From positions 496,001 through 560,000 of the forward strand of contig CBDATE010000024.1 of NCBI GenBank assembly GCA_965199815.1: a stretch of 64,000 nucleotides of DNA, in the 5' to 3' direction. Under the pieces are notes generated by a model. The model worked only from the letters and a program-made list of their open reading frames with translations. It was not told where the DNA came from and made no database searches. The number at the start of each line of letters is the position of its first letter. Positions within the stretch are counted from its first letter, which is position 1. Source of the DNA: Azotimanducus sp965199815. Its GTDB lineage: Bacteria > Pseudomonadota > Gammaproteobacteria > Pseudomonadales > Azotimanducaceae. Below, piece after piece: positions 17,088 through 25,512 of the stretch. The position numbers and the translations under genes are program-made.

Positions 17088-19271
17088 ATGACCCAATCAC
17101 TGTTGATCTCGGTCAATTTCTGCGAGGGAAGGTACCACGGCGAGGGTGACGGCTTCGGCGATAGCCAGGAAGGCTGGCCGCCGTCGCCCGCGAGACTGTT
17201 TCAGGCGTTGGTAGCGGGAGCGGCCAAAGGCTCGCGCATAGCGCCGGATGACCATCGCGCCTTGGCATGGTTCGAACGACTTGAACCGCCTGACATTCTC
17301 GCACCGGCATCTCGACGAGGACGAGCGGTGAAGTTGTTCGTGCCCGGCAACGACCTAGACGCGAAAGGCGGGGATCCTGCCAGGGTGAGCGACATTCGTA
17401 TCCCGAAAATATGGCAACCAACCTTTTTCGATGCATCGATTCCACTGCTGTATCTGTGGAAGATTGAGAGCTCGTCAGGGGAGGCAGAGCACATGTGCCG
17501 TATCGCCAATCGGCTGTATCAGCTCGGTCGCGGCATCGATGTCGCGTGGGCGAATGGTCAGATTCTCGCGCCTGATGATGTTGCGAGTTGCCTGGAAGGA
17601 TACCCCGGCAAGATTCGACACCCGAATGGGCACGGGGATACGCCGATTTCGGTTCCGGGAACGCTCGCAAGCCTGACCACCCAATTCGATGCCGGGCGAG
17701 ACCGGTTGCGCTGGAGTGATGATGAGCAGAAGAAAAGTCGCCTGCAAGAATTCAGGAAACCACCCAAGGCGTATTTTGGTCGCGTCGGGTACGACAACAG
17801 GCCACGCTTGTTGCATTTCGAGATTCGTGATCAGGAAGGTGCGTTTGCCGCGCGTCCGCTTACCTCTGTTGCTCCGCTTGTGTGTGGTTTGCGCGATGCA
17901 GCCGCGGACAAGCTTTCCGAGGCAATCCCCGAGCAGGCGCACCTGTTGCAAAGATTGATAACAGGCAGAAACGCTAGGCCGGAGGATATCAGGCAGCGCA
18001 TCAGACTGATACCCGTCCCCTCAATTGGTCATGAACACGCAGACCCGTCGATTCGTCGTATTTGCGTTGAGGTTCCGATGGACTGTCCAGTGCGGGCCGA
18101 TGATCTTGCATGGGCATTCGTCGGCCTTCGTCCCTGCGACCCAACTACCGGTGAGCTCTGGTCAGGGCAACTGGTTTCCACCAGTCAGTCTCGGATGATG
18201 GAGCGTTTTGTCGAATCTGCAAGAGTGTTTCGCAGTATCACACCCGTCGCACTTCCCACTCTCCGGAAGCGCCGACCTGGCGCAAATGGCCGGGCCACAT
18301 CCGGTTCGCGCGAGGCGCGGGAAGCAGCCGCTGTCACGGCGGTCATGCAGTCACTGCGCCACGCAAACATTCACCCTCCTCCCGTACACATTCGCGTCCA
18401 GCGAGAGCCATTACAGCGAAGAGGAATGAAAACTGAACAATTCGCCAACCTTCGCTTCTCCAGGCACAGCTTGTGGCATGTTGAGGTGAGCTTTGCGGAG
18501 AAGATTCCCGGCCCTCTGCTGATTGGTGACGGACGATTCTGTGGACTCGGACTCATGGAGCCAATTCGGAAACCGGACGACATCCTTGCGTTTCATATCG
18601 GCGGTTCGTCATCTCGGGCAACCCTGAGCGACAGAAAACCGCTCCTCCGACATCTGAGGAGGGCGCTCATGGCCTCAGCCCGTTCCAGCACAGGCGCAGT
18701 ACCTCCACTATTCTCGGGTCACGAGCCGGATGGCAAGCCAGATCGCGCAGGGCATCACGGGCATGTATTTCTGGCGGCAGACGCAGGGTCAGGTCAACAT
18801 GGCAATGCAATCAAGCGGCTGCTGGTGCTGGCTCCCTGGACTGCCGACCGACGCGCCACAGCAAACGGGCGAGACCGCGCACGGTTCGACAATGTCGTGA
18901 GATCGATAACAGAGCTGCGAGCAGGCAAACACGGATACTTCGAAAATCTGTCAGCGGTTGTGGTGGATGCGGATGATGATCTCCTGGCTGCAGCGAAGAC
19001 ATGGACCAGCGTGACACCCTATGTGAGTACGCGAAACCTCGGGAAAGGCGATGACATCAACGCGTTTATCAAGTCCAATCTGTGCGCGGAGTGCGCGCGT
19101 CGAGCCATTCCTGTGCCAACAGGGATCGAATTGTCGGACATCCGTGTCGGGCCGCGAGGCGGGCGGCCAAGCGCCCGCATCAGGATCGATTTCGCTGTCG
19201 CCGTGCGTGGGCCTTTGCTTCTGGGTCGGGATAGTCATGAAGGTGGCGGACTGTTCCGATCTGTGAGATAA
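17088..19271 (+). CDS. csb2: Csb2 (Cas5-Cas6 fusion) of type I-G CRISPR system
   Basis: RAMP protein of the GSU0054/Csb2 family, in which a Cas5-like N-terminal half is joined to a Cas6-like crRNA-processing half. The 727 residues open with LISVNFCEGRYHG and GWPPSPARLFQALVAGA, both typical of Csb2. Glycine-rich RAMP loops are GDGRFCGLGLMEP near residue 480 and LLLGRDSHEGGGLF at the C-terminus; WTSVTPYVSTRNLG is a further family mark. It is longer than the roughly 500 residues I associate with the family. It starts 14 bp after csb1 and ends the operon; no cas1, cas2 or array follows. Confidence 0.88.
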   Translation: MTQSLLISVNFCEGRYHGEGDGFGDSQEGWPPSPARLFQALVAGAAKGSRIAPDDHRALAWFERLEPPDILAPASRRGRAVKLFVPGNDLDAKGGDPARVSDIRIPKIWQPTFFDASIPLLYLWKIESSSGEAEHMCRIANRLYQLGRGIDVAWANGQILAPDDVASCLEGYPGKIRHPNGHGDTPISVPGTLASLTTQFDAGRDRLRWSDDEQKKSRLQEFRKPPKAYFGRVGYDNRPRLLHFEIRDQEGAFAARPLTSVAPLVCGLRDAAADKLSEAIPEQAHLLQRLITGRNARPEDIRQRIRLIPVPSIGHEHADPSIRRICVEVPMDCPVRADDLAWAFVGLRPCDPTTGELWSGQLVSTSQSRMMERFVESARVFRSITPVALPTLRKRRPGANGRATSGSREAREAAAVTAVMQSLRHANIHPPPVHIRVQREPLQRRGMKTEQFANLRFSRHSLWHVEVSFAEKIPGPLLIGDGRFCGLGLMEPIRKPDDILAFHIGGSSSRATLSDRKPLLRHLRRALMASARSSTGAVPPLFSGHEPDGKPDRAGHHGHVFLAADAGSGQHGNAIKRLLVLAPWTADRRATANGRDRARFDNVVRSITELRAGKHGYFENLSAVVVDADDDLLAAAKTWTSVTPYVSTRNLGKGDDINAFIKSNLCAECARRAIPVPTGIELSDIRVGPRGGRPSARIRIDFAVAVRGPLLLGRDSHEGGGLFRSVR

Positions 19272-19327
19272 CGAGTTCGCTGAATCGTTAAACTGCCATC
19301 TCCAGCAAGACTTCGGCCCCTGCCCTC

Positions 19328-19972
19328 ATGTATCGAGCCGTCCTGTGGGATTTTGGTGGTGTGCTCACCACCAGTCCATTCGAGGAATTCAATCGCTATG
19401 AATCGGCCCATGGTCTGCCCAGAGATTTCATCCGTCGCGTAAATGCCACCAACCCGGAGAGCAACGCCTGGGCGCAGTTCGAATCGAATCAGATCACTGC
19501 CGAAGAATTCGATATGGCTTTTCTGCAAGAGACTCGTGCGGCTGGTCATGCGCTGGCCGGATCCTGCGTCTTGCCACTGCTTTCCGGCTCGCTCCGCCCG
19601 CGCATGCTCGGAGTGCTGAAACGCTGTCGGGAAGATCTTGGCTTATTCGTTGGATGTATTACCAATAATGTCCGTACTGGACAAGGTCCCGGGATGGCGG
19701 TATCTGCGTCTCGCGCACAGGAAGTTCGAGAGGTCATGCATCAATTTCATGTCGTGGTTCAATCCAGCCGGGAAGGCATTCGCAAGCCGGATACGCGCAT
19801 CTACCAGATCGCTTGCGAGCGGCTCGGCATTGCGCCCGCGGAAGCCGTCTATCTTGATGACCTTGGCATCAACTGCAAACCAGCCGCCGCGCTTGGCATG
19901 CACAGCATCAAGGTGCGTGACGAGTCCCAGGCGATTGCGGATTTGAGCGCGGCACTTGGTGTACAGCTGTAG
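19328..19972 (+). CDS. HAD-superfamily protein (epoxide hydrolase N-terminal-like)
   Basis: 214-residue HAD-like protein. Motif I is LWDFGGVL with the nucleophile Asp 8; the residue two places later is Gly instead of the Asp needed as acid/base in phosphatases, as in the HAD domains related to soluble epoxide hydrolase and ACAD10. Motif II is CITNN, motif III Lys in GIRKPDTRIYQIACERLG and motif IV YLDDLGINCKPA. It could lack phosphatase activity. It begins 56 bp after csb2 and converges on secB; I see no reason to count it as part of the CRISPR operon. Confidence 0.85.
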   Translation: MYRAVLWDFGGVLTTSPFEEFNRYESAHGLPRDFIRRVNATNPESNAWAQFESNQITAEEFDMAFLQETRAAGHALAGSCVLPLLSGSLRPRMLGVLKRCREDLGLFVGCITNNVRTGQGPGMAVSASRAQEVREVMHQFHVVVQSSREGIRKPDTRIYQIACERLGIAPAEAVYLDDLGINCKPAAALGMHSIKVRDESQAIADLSAALGVQL

Positions 19973-20011
19973 CCCGCCTGCTTGATTGTGCCGCGGGAAA
20001 GGCACACTGTG

Positions 20012-20524
20012 TCATGCAGAGTTTCCTTCGCTCGCAGGTTGTGCAGCAACTGTCGATTCGGCCTCTTGCTCCGCTCGCAGCACACCCTGTGCATAGAGGG
20101 CATCAAAGTTGATCGGAGTCAGTCTGAGCGCCGGGAAGCCTCCCTTGAGCGCCAGACTGTCGATGCTCTCGCGCACATAGGGAAACAGCGTTGTGAGGCA
20201 GAAGGTGCCGAGTATCTGGCGCATCCTGGCAGTATCAAACCCCTCGATGGCGAAGATACCCGCTTGCTGCACTTCAATGATAAAGGCGGTTTCATGCTCG
20301 CGAATCCTGCCCTCGATGCGAGTGGCAAGCACCACCCGATAGCGAGCCCCTCCGAGTGACTTGGTGGTGGCATTGAAATCCACCTGAATGCGCGGCTCCA
20401 GAGGTTCGGCAAAGACTTCCGGTGCCAGTGGCGACTCGAAAGAGGCATCCTCGAGATAGATGTGCTCGAGGCGAACCTCGGGTGTCAGGCTGGTGCCCGG
20501 CGATGGCTTGTCTGTCTCGTCCAT
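20012..20524 (-). CDS. secB: Protein-export chaperone SecB
   Basis: Tetrameric cytosolic chaperone that keeps presecretory proteins unfolded and hands them to SecA. The 170-residue protein has family signatures FESPLAPEVF, IQVDFNATTKSLGGARYRV, FIIEVQQAGIF and LTTLFPYVRESIDSL, followed by GGFPALRLTPINFDALY. Length is close to the usual 150-170. The C-terminal tail is Ala/Glu-rich. It converges with the HAD gene and lies upstream of the receptor gene on the same strand. Confidence 0.96.
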   Translation of the reverse strand: MDETDKPSPGTSLTPEVRLEHIYLEDASFESPLAPEVFAEPLEPRIQVDFNATTKSLGGARYRVVLATRIEGRIREHETAFIIEVQQAGIFAIEGFDTARMRQILGTFCLTTLFPYVRESIDSLALKGGFPALRLTPINFDALYAQGVLRAEQEAESTVAAQPASEGNSA

Positions 20525-20590
20525 GATGCGCCCGCAGGCGGGTGTACGACCCTGATCAATGCAGGCTCCTGATTATATCGCCTCGAACGA

Positions 20591-20628
20591 GGGAAACCCT
20601 GTTATTCAGAGTTTCCCCAGGTATGTTC
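20591..20628. repeat. Remnant of the multi-hairpin element
   Basis: Contains only hairpin GGGAAACCCTG/CAGAGTTTCCC with loop TTATT-type sequence, then AG and GTATGTTC, which equals the element end in the opposite orientation. It sits between secB and the receptor gene stop and might serve as a terminator for the receptor or as a spacer only. Confidence 0.6.
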
Positions 20629-20641
20629 GCTACAGGCAGCC

Positions 20642-22756
20642 TCAAATGCGACCGGTGATGGTGAGCCGTGCGTTGATCGGTGCCCCAACCGTTGCCTGGT
20701 GCGTACTGTGCGAATTCGGGAAGTACACCTCATCAGTCAGGTTCTCCACATTCACTTGCACACGCAGATTGTCGGACACATCATAGTAGGCTCCCACATC
20801 AATGCGGGTGTAGCTCGGCAGGGTTGCGCTATTCCCGTTATTGATGAAGCTCTCATCCTGAAAGACCAGACCCACCCCGATACCGAACCTGTCCGTCACG
20901 AGAAAGTCGTTAAACAATGCAAACATATGCTCCGGCAACTCGCGTGGCCGCAATCCCGTCGAGCCGGAACGATTCACTTGCTCACCGTCAAGATAACTGT
21001 ATCCGGCTGACACAAACCACCGCTCGCGCAGCAACCCCTTCAGCTGCGCCTCGAACCCCTGAATTTCGGAGTCGATTACATCGAGAGTGGATGGGTCGTT
21101 ATCAGCAACCTGTGGCGAACTCTTCTCAATCTCGAACACGGATGCCGTAAAGCTCAAACCCTGAATGAAGTCCCACTTTACGCCCACTTCGAGGTTGCTG
21201 AAAACATCCGGGTCCAATCTGTCGTTATTCCCGTTGATGTTCGCAAACTGTTCTCCGCTTCGTGGCAGGAAGGATTCGCTGTAGCTTGCGTATAGCGAGA
21301 TCTGTTCCATTGGCTTGAAGATCAGGCCGAGACGCGGGGATACCTCCTCGTCCTTGCGATTTCGCGTTTCATTTGCGGGCACATTGAAGACATCTATATC
21401 GAAGCTGTCGAATCGAGCCCCGACAATCATGTCCAGCTTGTCCGAGATTTCCACCTCATCCTGGACATACGCGGAAAGCACTTCAACATGCACTCTCGTG
21501 TCGTCATTGAGGTCAGTTGCAAAGCTGTTGGTGGTCGTGATGCCGGATACATTCATGCCGGTACCCAGGAGCAGGTTCAGCGGGCGGGAAACCATGAAGA
21601 TTTCGTTGTCGTCCGAAGTTGTATCCCAGAGGGCATTGAAGCGATCCTGATCTGATGACGTGTCGATATATTCCGCACCTGCGACAAGAGTATGGCTGGT
21701 CTCGCCAAACGCGAATCCTGCAATCAGATTGCCGGACAAGATCAGGTTTTCGCGCCCGGTCTTGTCAACATAGCCATCAAGCGTTACCCGGTCTGGCGTT
21801 GCCGACTGGTTATACCCGGAAACATAAAAGTTCTGATAGAACTTGTCGTAGTCGCCATGGAAAAGGCTCAGGTTGGATTTCAGATTCTCCGTGAAATTGT
21901 GTTGCACGACCCCGCGGAACAGGTGCGCCTTGATATTCGTCGTGTTGAGCTCCGGGTCAGCAAAGACGATCTTCTCGAATTCTTCAACCGGTTTCCCGTC
22001 CGACCCCGTTGGAATGCCACGGTCGATAAAGCGCTCATGATCGACATACTCCCAGGACAGGTCGAGCGTTGTTTGCGGGCTGAGCATGAATCTGGCAGTC
22101 GGGTTGAAGCCGAGACGATCTCCGCCATAGAAATCGCGGTGATTCTCCAGGCTTTCATACAAGGCATTCATGCGCACAGCCGAGCGCTCGCTGATGGCAA
22201 GATTGCTGTCAATGCGAAGGTCGTAGCCACCGAATGAGCCCGCACCCAGGCCGTACTCCGTGAAGGTTTCACCAATAACGCCTTTCTTCGTCACCCGATT
22301 CAGAATGCCACCGGTCCCGCCACGCCCAAAGAGGAGGGCATTGGGGCCGCGCAGGATTTCCACCTGCTCGAGATTGTAGAGTGGACGGTAATATTGAACA
22401 TCATCACGCACACCATCAACAAAAAAGTCCGCCGTCGAACGTACGCCCCGAAACACGACTGCATCGCGATGCCCCTCACCCTGAGAGGTATTGACACCCG
22501 CAGTGTAGTTGACAATGTCTCCAATGCTCGTCAAGCCCTGCACTGCAATTTCGGCGGCCGTCACGATTGAAAGGCTCTGTGGCACGTCAATGATTGGCGT
22601 TGGCGTTTTGAGTGCATTCACCCGATCGCTGTAGAGATATTCTCCAACAACGACGATTTCCTCTGGCGGATTTTCCTGTTCCTGTGCATATGGCACCTGA
22701 GGTAGCGCGCATACAGCGAGCAAGATGCCAAACGCCATTCGTGTTGTCGTGTTCAA
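20642..22756 (-). CDS. TonB-dependent siderophore-type outer-membrane receptor
   Basis: Outer-membrane beta-barrel receptor that imports a ligand, probably a ferric siderophore, with TonB energy. 704 residues from a TTG at 22756, which has an AGGAGG site 6 bases upstream and gives a clean signal peptide ending VPYAQ. A TonB-box-like EEIVVVGEY, the plug (VPQSLSIVTAAEI, EILRGPNALLFGRGGTGGILN) and a 22-strand-type barrel with VNVENLTDEVY near the end follow. The plug is closest to the FhuE/FpvA/FcuA siderophore group. Odd: the chain ends in TITGRI, without the usual terminal aromatic residue. A Fur-box-like sequence lies upstream. Confidence 0.92.
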   Translation of the reverse strand: MNTTTRMAFGILLAVCALPQVPYAQEQENPPEEIVVVGEYLYSDRVNALKTPTPIIDVPQSLSIVTAAEIAVQGLTSIGDIVNYTAGVNTSQGEGHRDAVVFRGVRSTADFFVDGVRDDVQYYRPLYNLEQVEILRGPNALLFGRGGTGGILNRVTKKGVIGETFTEYGLGAGSFGGYDLRIDSNLAISERSAVRMNALYESLENHRDFYGGDRLGFNPTARFMLSPQTTLDLSWEYVDHERFIDRGIPTGSDGKPVEEFEKIVFADPELNTTNIKAHLFRGVVQHNFTENLKSNLSLFHGDYDKFYQNFYVSGYNQSATPDRVTLDGYVDKTGRENLILSGNLIAGFAFGETSHTLVAGAEYIDTSSDQDRFNALWDTTSDDNEIFMVSRPLNLLLGTGMNVSGITTTNSFATDLNDDTRVHVEVLSAYVQDEVEISDKLDMIVGARFDSFDIDVFNVPANETRNRKDEEVSPRLGLIFKPMEQISLYASYSESFLPRSGEQFANINGNNDRLDPDVFSNLEVGVKWDFIQGLSFTASVFEIEKSSPQVADNDPSTLDVIDSEIQGFEAQLKGLLRERWFVSAGYSYLDGEQVNRSGSTGLRPRELPEHMFALFNDFLVTDRFGIGVGLVFQDESFINNGNSATLPSYTRIDVGAYYDVSDNLRVQVNVENLTDEVYFPNSHSTHQATVGAPINARLTITGRI

Positions 22757-23154
22757 TTGATTCCTCCTGCCTCCTGGGCATCTGGTAGATGGTTGTCTGT
22801 TCGTGAAGGCTGCTGTGACCGGATTACCGACCGCACCGAGCGGGGTATCGCATGTCAGGCACTTCATGAGTAAACAATAACACGAATCGTTTTCATTTAC
22901 ATACTTATTTACGAGGGGCGGCGGCAGGCATTTCTGTCTTGCGACAAGAATTGACAAGGCCTCTGCAAATGGTGGTATATTTCCCCCCTGCGCGTTGTCG
23001 CTGTCACTCTTCGGCGGCCTCGAGAGGTACTTCACCGCTATCGCGCAACCACTCAATACGCGCCTTGCGCAACTACCTCACCAAAGAGATTCCTTTTGCG
23101 CGCAATGTGGCGCAGATCAATTCCCCTCCCCCACCTGACAGACAAGCCCCGAGA
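22757..23154. other. Divergent intergenic region, receptor gene and rho
   Basis: 398 bp between the receptor gene and rho. It holds the receptor promoter with a Fur-box-like site and the rho leader. A frame runs into rho from upstream but lacks the family's N-terminus there, and rho proteins begin at the 23155 ATG. Long leaders are known upstream of rho in enterobacteria for autoregulation; I see no leader peptide that I can support. Confidence 0.4.
22882..22900 (-). promoter_or_regulatory. Possible Fur box upstream of the receptor gene
   Basis: Reading the minus strand, GTAAATGAAAACGATTCGT matches the 19-base Fur consensus at about 11 positions, including the AATGA core. It is about 126 bp upstream of the receptor start in an A/T-rich patch, as expected for iron-repressed receptor genes. 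A partial match only. Confidence 0.35.
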
Positions 23155-24417
23155 ATGAATCTTGCAGATCTGAAGCGTCAACCCGTCACACAATTGGTCG
23201 AACTCGCAAAAGAGCTTGGCCTCGAGAACCTGGCCCGCTCGCGCAAACAGGAAGTCATCGCCGCAATTCTTCGTCGCCAGACCAAGAACGGCGAGGAAAT
23301 CATGGCCGAGGGCACACTCGAGATCCTGTCCGACGGGTTCGGGTTCATTCGCTCCCCGGACAGCTCCTATCTGGCCGGGGCGGATGACATCTATGTCAGT
23401 CCCAGTCAGATTCGTCGCTTCGGCCTTCGTACCGGCGACAGCCTGTCCGGCAAGATCCGCCCGCCAAAAAACGGAGAGCGCTATTTCGCGCTGCTGCAAG
23501 TAAACGACATCAACGATTCCGACCCGACGGCGCGCAGGAATCTGGTGTTGTTCGAGAATCTCACGCCGCTCTTCCCGGACGAGCGTCTGGTGCTCGAGCG
23601 GGGCAACGGCAGCACCGAGGATGTCGGGGCGCGAATCGTGGATCTGGTCGCACCGATTGGCAAGGGGCAGCGCGGCCTCATCGTATCGCCGCCGAAGGCC
23701 GGCAAGACCCTGATGCTGCAAAACATCGCCCAGTCCATTACCGCCAACAATCCCGAAGTCGCACTCATCGTGTTGCTCATTGACGAGCGCCCGGAAGAAG
23801 TGACCGAGATGCAGCGCTCAGTGCGTGGCGAGGTGGTAGCGAGCACCTTTGACGAGAACGCCTCGCGTCATGTACAGGTGGCCGACATGGTAATCGAGAA
23901 GGCGCGACGCCTGGTCGAACATCGCAAGGATGTGGTCATCCTGCTGGACTCCATCACGCGACTCGCACGCGCATACAACACCGTGCAACCATCCACCGGG
24001 CGGGTGCTCACGGGCGGCGTGGATGCCAACGCGCTCGAACACCCGAAGCGATTCTTTGGTGCCGCGCGCAATATTGAAGAAGGCGGCAGCCTGACCATCA
24101 TCGCCACCTGTCTCATAGACACCGGCTCGAAGATGGATGAAGTCATCTACGAGGAGTTCAAGGGCACCGGCAATCAGGAGCTGCACCTCGAGCGCAAGGT
24201 CGCCGAGAAACGCGTGTTCCCGGCCATCAACATACGGCGTTCCGGCACCAGACGCGAAGAGCGCCTGCTGTCCGAGGAGGATTGCGCGCGCGTGGTGATT
24301 CTGCGTCGCCTGCTGCATGAAATGGACGATATAGCCGCCATCGAATTCCTGATCGACAAGCTGAAGAGCGTGAAAACCAACGAGGAGTTTTTCATGTCCA
24401 TGCGCGGTGGGCGTTAG
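23155..24417 (+). CDS. rho: Transcription termination factor Rho
   Basis: Hexameric RNA-dependent ATPase that ends transcription. 420 residues from MNLADLKRQPVTQLVELAKE, matching the usual start and length. The N-terminal domain has LARSRKQEVI, the RNA-binding cold-shock-like domain DGFGFIRSPDSSYL and DDIYVSPSQIRRF. The ATPase core carries P-loop PPKAGKT, Walker B VVILLDSITRLARAYN and the Q-loop/R-loop region LTGGVDANALEHPKRFFGAA. An in-frame upstream extension to 22939 lacks family similarity and was left out. Confidence 0.98.
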   Translation: MNLADLKRQPVTQLVELAKELGLENLARSRKQEVIAAILRRQTKNGEEIMAEGTLEILSDGFGFIRSPDSSYLAGADDIYVSPSQIRRFGLRTGDSLSGKIRPPKNGERYFALLQVNDINDSDPTARRNLVLFENLTPLFPDERLVLERGNGSTEDVGARIVDLVAPIGKGQRGLIVSPPKAGKTLMLQNIAQSITANNPEVALIVLLIDERPEEVTEMQRSVRGEVVASTFDENASRHVQVADMVIEKARRLVEHRKDVVILLDSITRLARAYNTVQPSTGRVLTGGVDANALEHPKRFFGAARNIEEGGSLTIIATCLIDTGSKMDEVIYEEFKGTGNQELHLERKVAEKRVFPAINIRRSGTRREERLLSEEDCARVVILRRLLHEMDDIAAIEFLIDKLKSVKTNEEFFMSMRGGR

Positions 24418-24423
24418 GGGAAC

Positions 24424-24449
24424 TCTCGTCGCGGCTTTCGGCTGCGAGA
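24424..24449. terminator. Hairpin between convergent rho and hemY
   Basis: Imperfect stem TCTC, bulge GTC, GCGGC, loop TTTCG, GCTGC, GAGA just after the rho stop and abutting the hemY stop. It may help termination from both sides, but no run of T follows, so this is weak. A copy of it occurs at the tandem duplication junction at 25965-25990. Confidence 0.35.
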
Positions 24450-24450
24450 A

Positions 24451-25344
24451 TCAGGGCGCTGGCAGAGACTCTTGTCGCTGGCTCCGCAGGCTTTCAACCT
24501 CGTGCTTGCGAGTTACCAGCGCGGGTTCGTTTCGCAGGCATCTCGGCACCTGTTTCCAGGCGTGATTGAGCGCCTTGCTGTCGGGGGCCAACCCACTTGC
24601 AGCTGCGCCCTCCACGAGGGCATCAAGCGGCCTTTTTGCGAGCGCGATTTCCAGATGCCTGTAGGTGTCGGCTGCAACGCCCCTGGTCCTGGCAAGCAGC
24701 TTCAGAATCGTCGCAAGACTGTCCCAGTCCTCCAGAGCGAGAAATGCCTGCGCCATGAGTAGCTGGCACTGCCCCGCTGTGCGCGGCTCCTGTGCATCAC
24801 CGGTCTGTGCGGAACGCAAGATCTCCAGCGCCTGTTGTGCGTTCCCGTCTTCAAGCTGCCAACGTGCTTCGAGCAGACGCAGTTCGATAACCTCACCGGT
24901 CAGCGTACGCGCCTCCTGCAGGCAGGTGTTCATGTGCTGCCGGTCACCCGCGAGCCGCGCCGCCATGGCCGCGTTCAACCACACAGTGACGGGTTCGCTA
25001 CTGTGCTTCGCCGCCTCGGCAAGCTGCTCGGCGGCATGCTCCCAGTGTCCTGCCGCGAATTCCAGTATCCCGGCGCGCGCCTTCGCCAGCGCCTTGCCGA
25101 ATCTGTAGCGTTCACGCAGCCCGCGCACACTGGCACCGCTGTGCACAAGCGCGAAAATACATCGCGTCAGTACGCGTACCAACGCATGGAGCAGAACCAG
25201 CAGCAAGGCCAGTACGATGACGTTGGACTCGGCGACCCAGCCCATGAATTCGATTCTCACATAGCCCGGGTCGAGCACCATCACAGTCCCCAACGCACCC
25301 CCGACAATGAGGGCAATTCCCAACAATAACAAGCCGGCACGCAT
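24451..25344 (-). CDS. hemY: HemY haem-biosynthesis-operon protein, copy A
   Basis: Inner-membrane protein of the gammaproteobacterial hemCDXY operon; not protoporphyrinogen oxidase despite the shared name. 297 residues: two N-terminal membrane segments (LLLLGIALIVGGALGTVMV and NVIVLALLLVLLHALVRVL), then a TPR-rich periplasmic/cytoplasmic region (AGHWEHAAEQLAEAA, WLNAAMAARLAGDRQHMNTC). Shorter than E. coli HemY (about 400). It differs from copy B at only a few residues (for example TGDAQ against TEDAQ and RCLRNE against RHLRNE). It lies behind the truncated hemX and a hairpin element, so its expression may be lower than copy B. Confidence 0.9.
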   Translation of the reverse strand: MRAGLLLLGIALIVGGALGTVMVLDPGYVRIEFMGWVAESNVIVLALLLVLLHALVRVLTRCIFALVHSGASVRGLRERYRFGKALAKARAGILEFAAGHWEHAAEQLAEAAKHSSEPVTVWLNAAMAARLAGDRQHMNTCLQEARTLTGEVIELRLLEARWQLEDGNAQQALEILRSAQTGDAQEPRTAGQCQLLMAQAFLALEDWDSLATILKLLARTRGVAADTYRHLEIALAKRPLDALVEGAAASGLAPDSKALNHAWKQVPRCLRNEPALVTRKHEVESLRSQRQESLPAP

Positions 25345-25356
25345 GGATTACTCCAA

Positions 25357-25512
25357 GTATGTTCTGATCAAGTCCACGGATGGACTTGATCAGGTTCGCA
25401 AATCAGAAGTACGCTTCTGATTTGCTCGCAGATTCAATGCCTTACGGCACTGAATCTGGCGGCACATCCGTGTGCCGCACGGGAAACTCTGTTATTCAGA
25501 GTTTCCCTAATG
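25357..25512 (-). repeat. Full multi-hairpin element inserted at a hemX/hemY junction
   Basis: Five hairpins in a row, minus orientation: CTGATCAAGTCCA/TGGACTTGATCAG, CAAATCAGAAG/CTTCTGATTTG, CAGATTCA.TGCC/GGCA.TGAATCTG, GGCACA/TGTGCC and GGGAAACTCTG/CAGAGTTTCCC, with loops of about 4-5 bases. The flanks CTCCAA and AATGACTCC compare with uninterrupted CTCCAATGACTCC at 26892-26904 in the second duplicate, so AA may be a 2-base target duplication. The element stays non-coding but supplies the stop codon of the truncated hemX. Confidence 0.92.

Noticed and set aside
22757..23056. N-terminal extension of the TonB-dependent receptor
   Set aside because: The TTG at 22756 has a strong ribosome site and starts a signal peptide; an upstream start would bury it.
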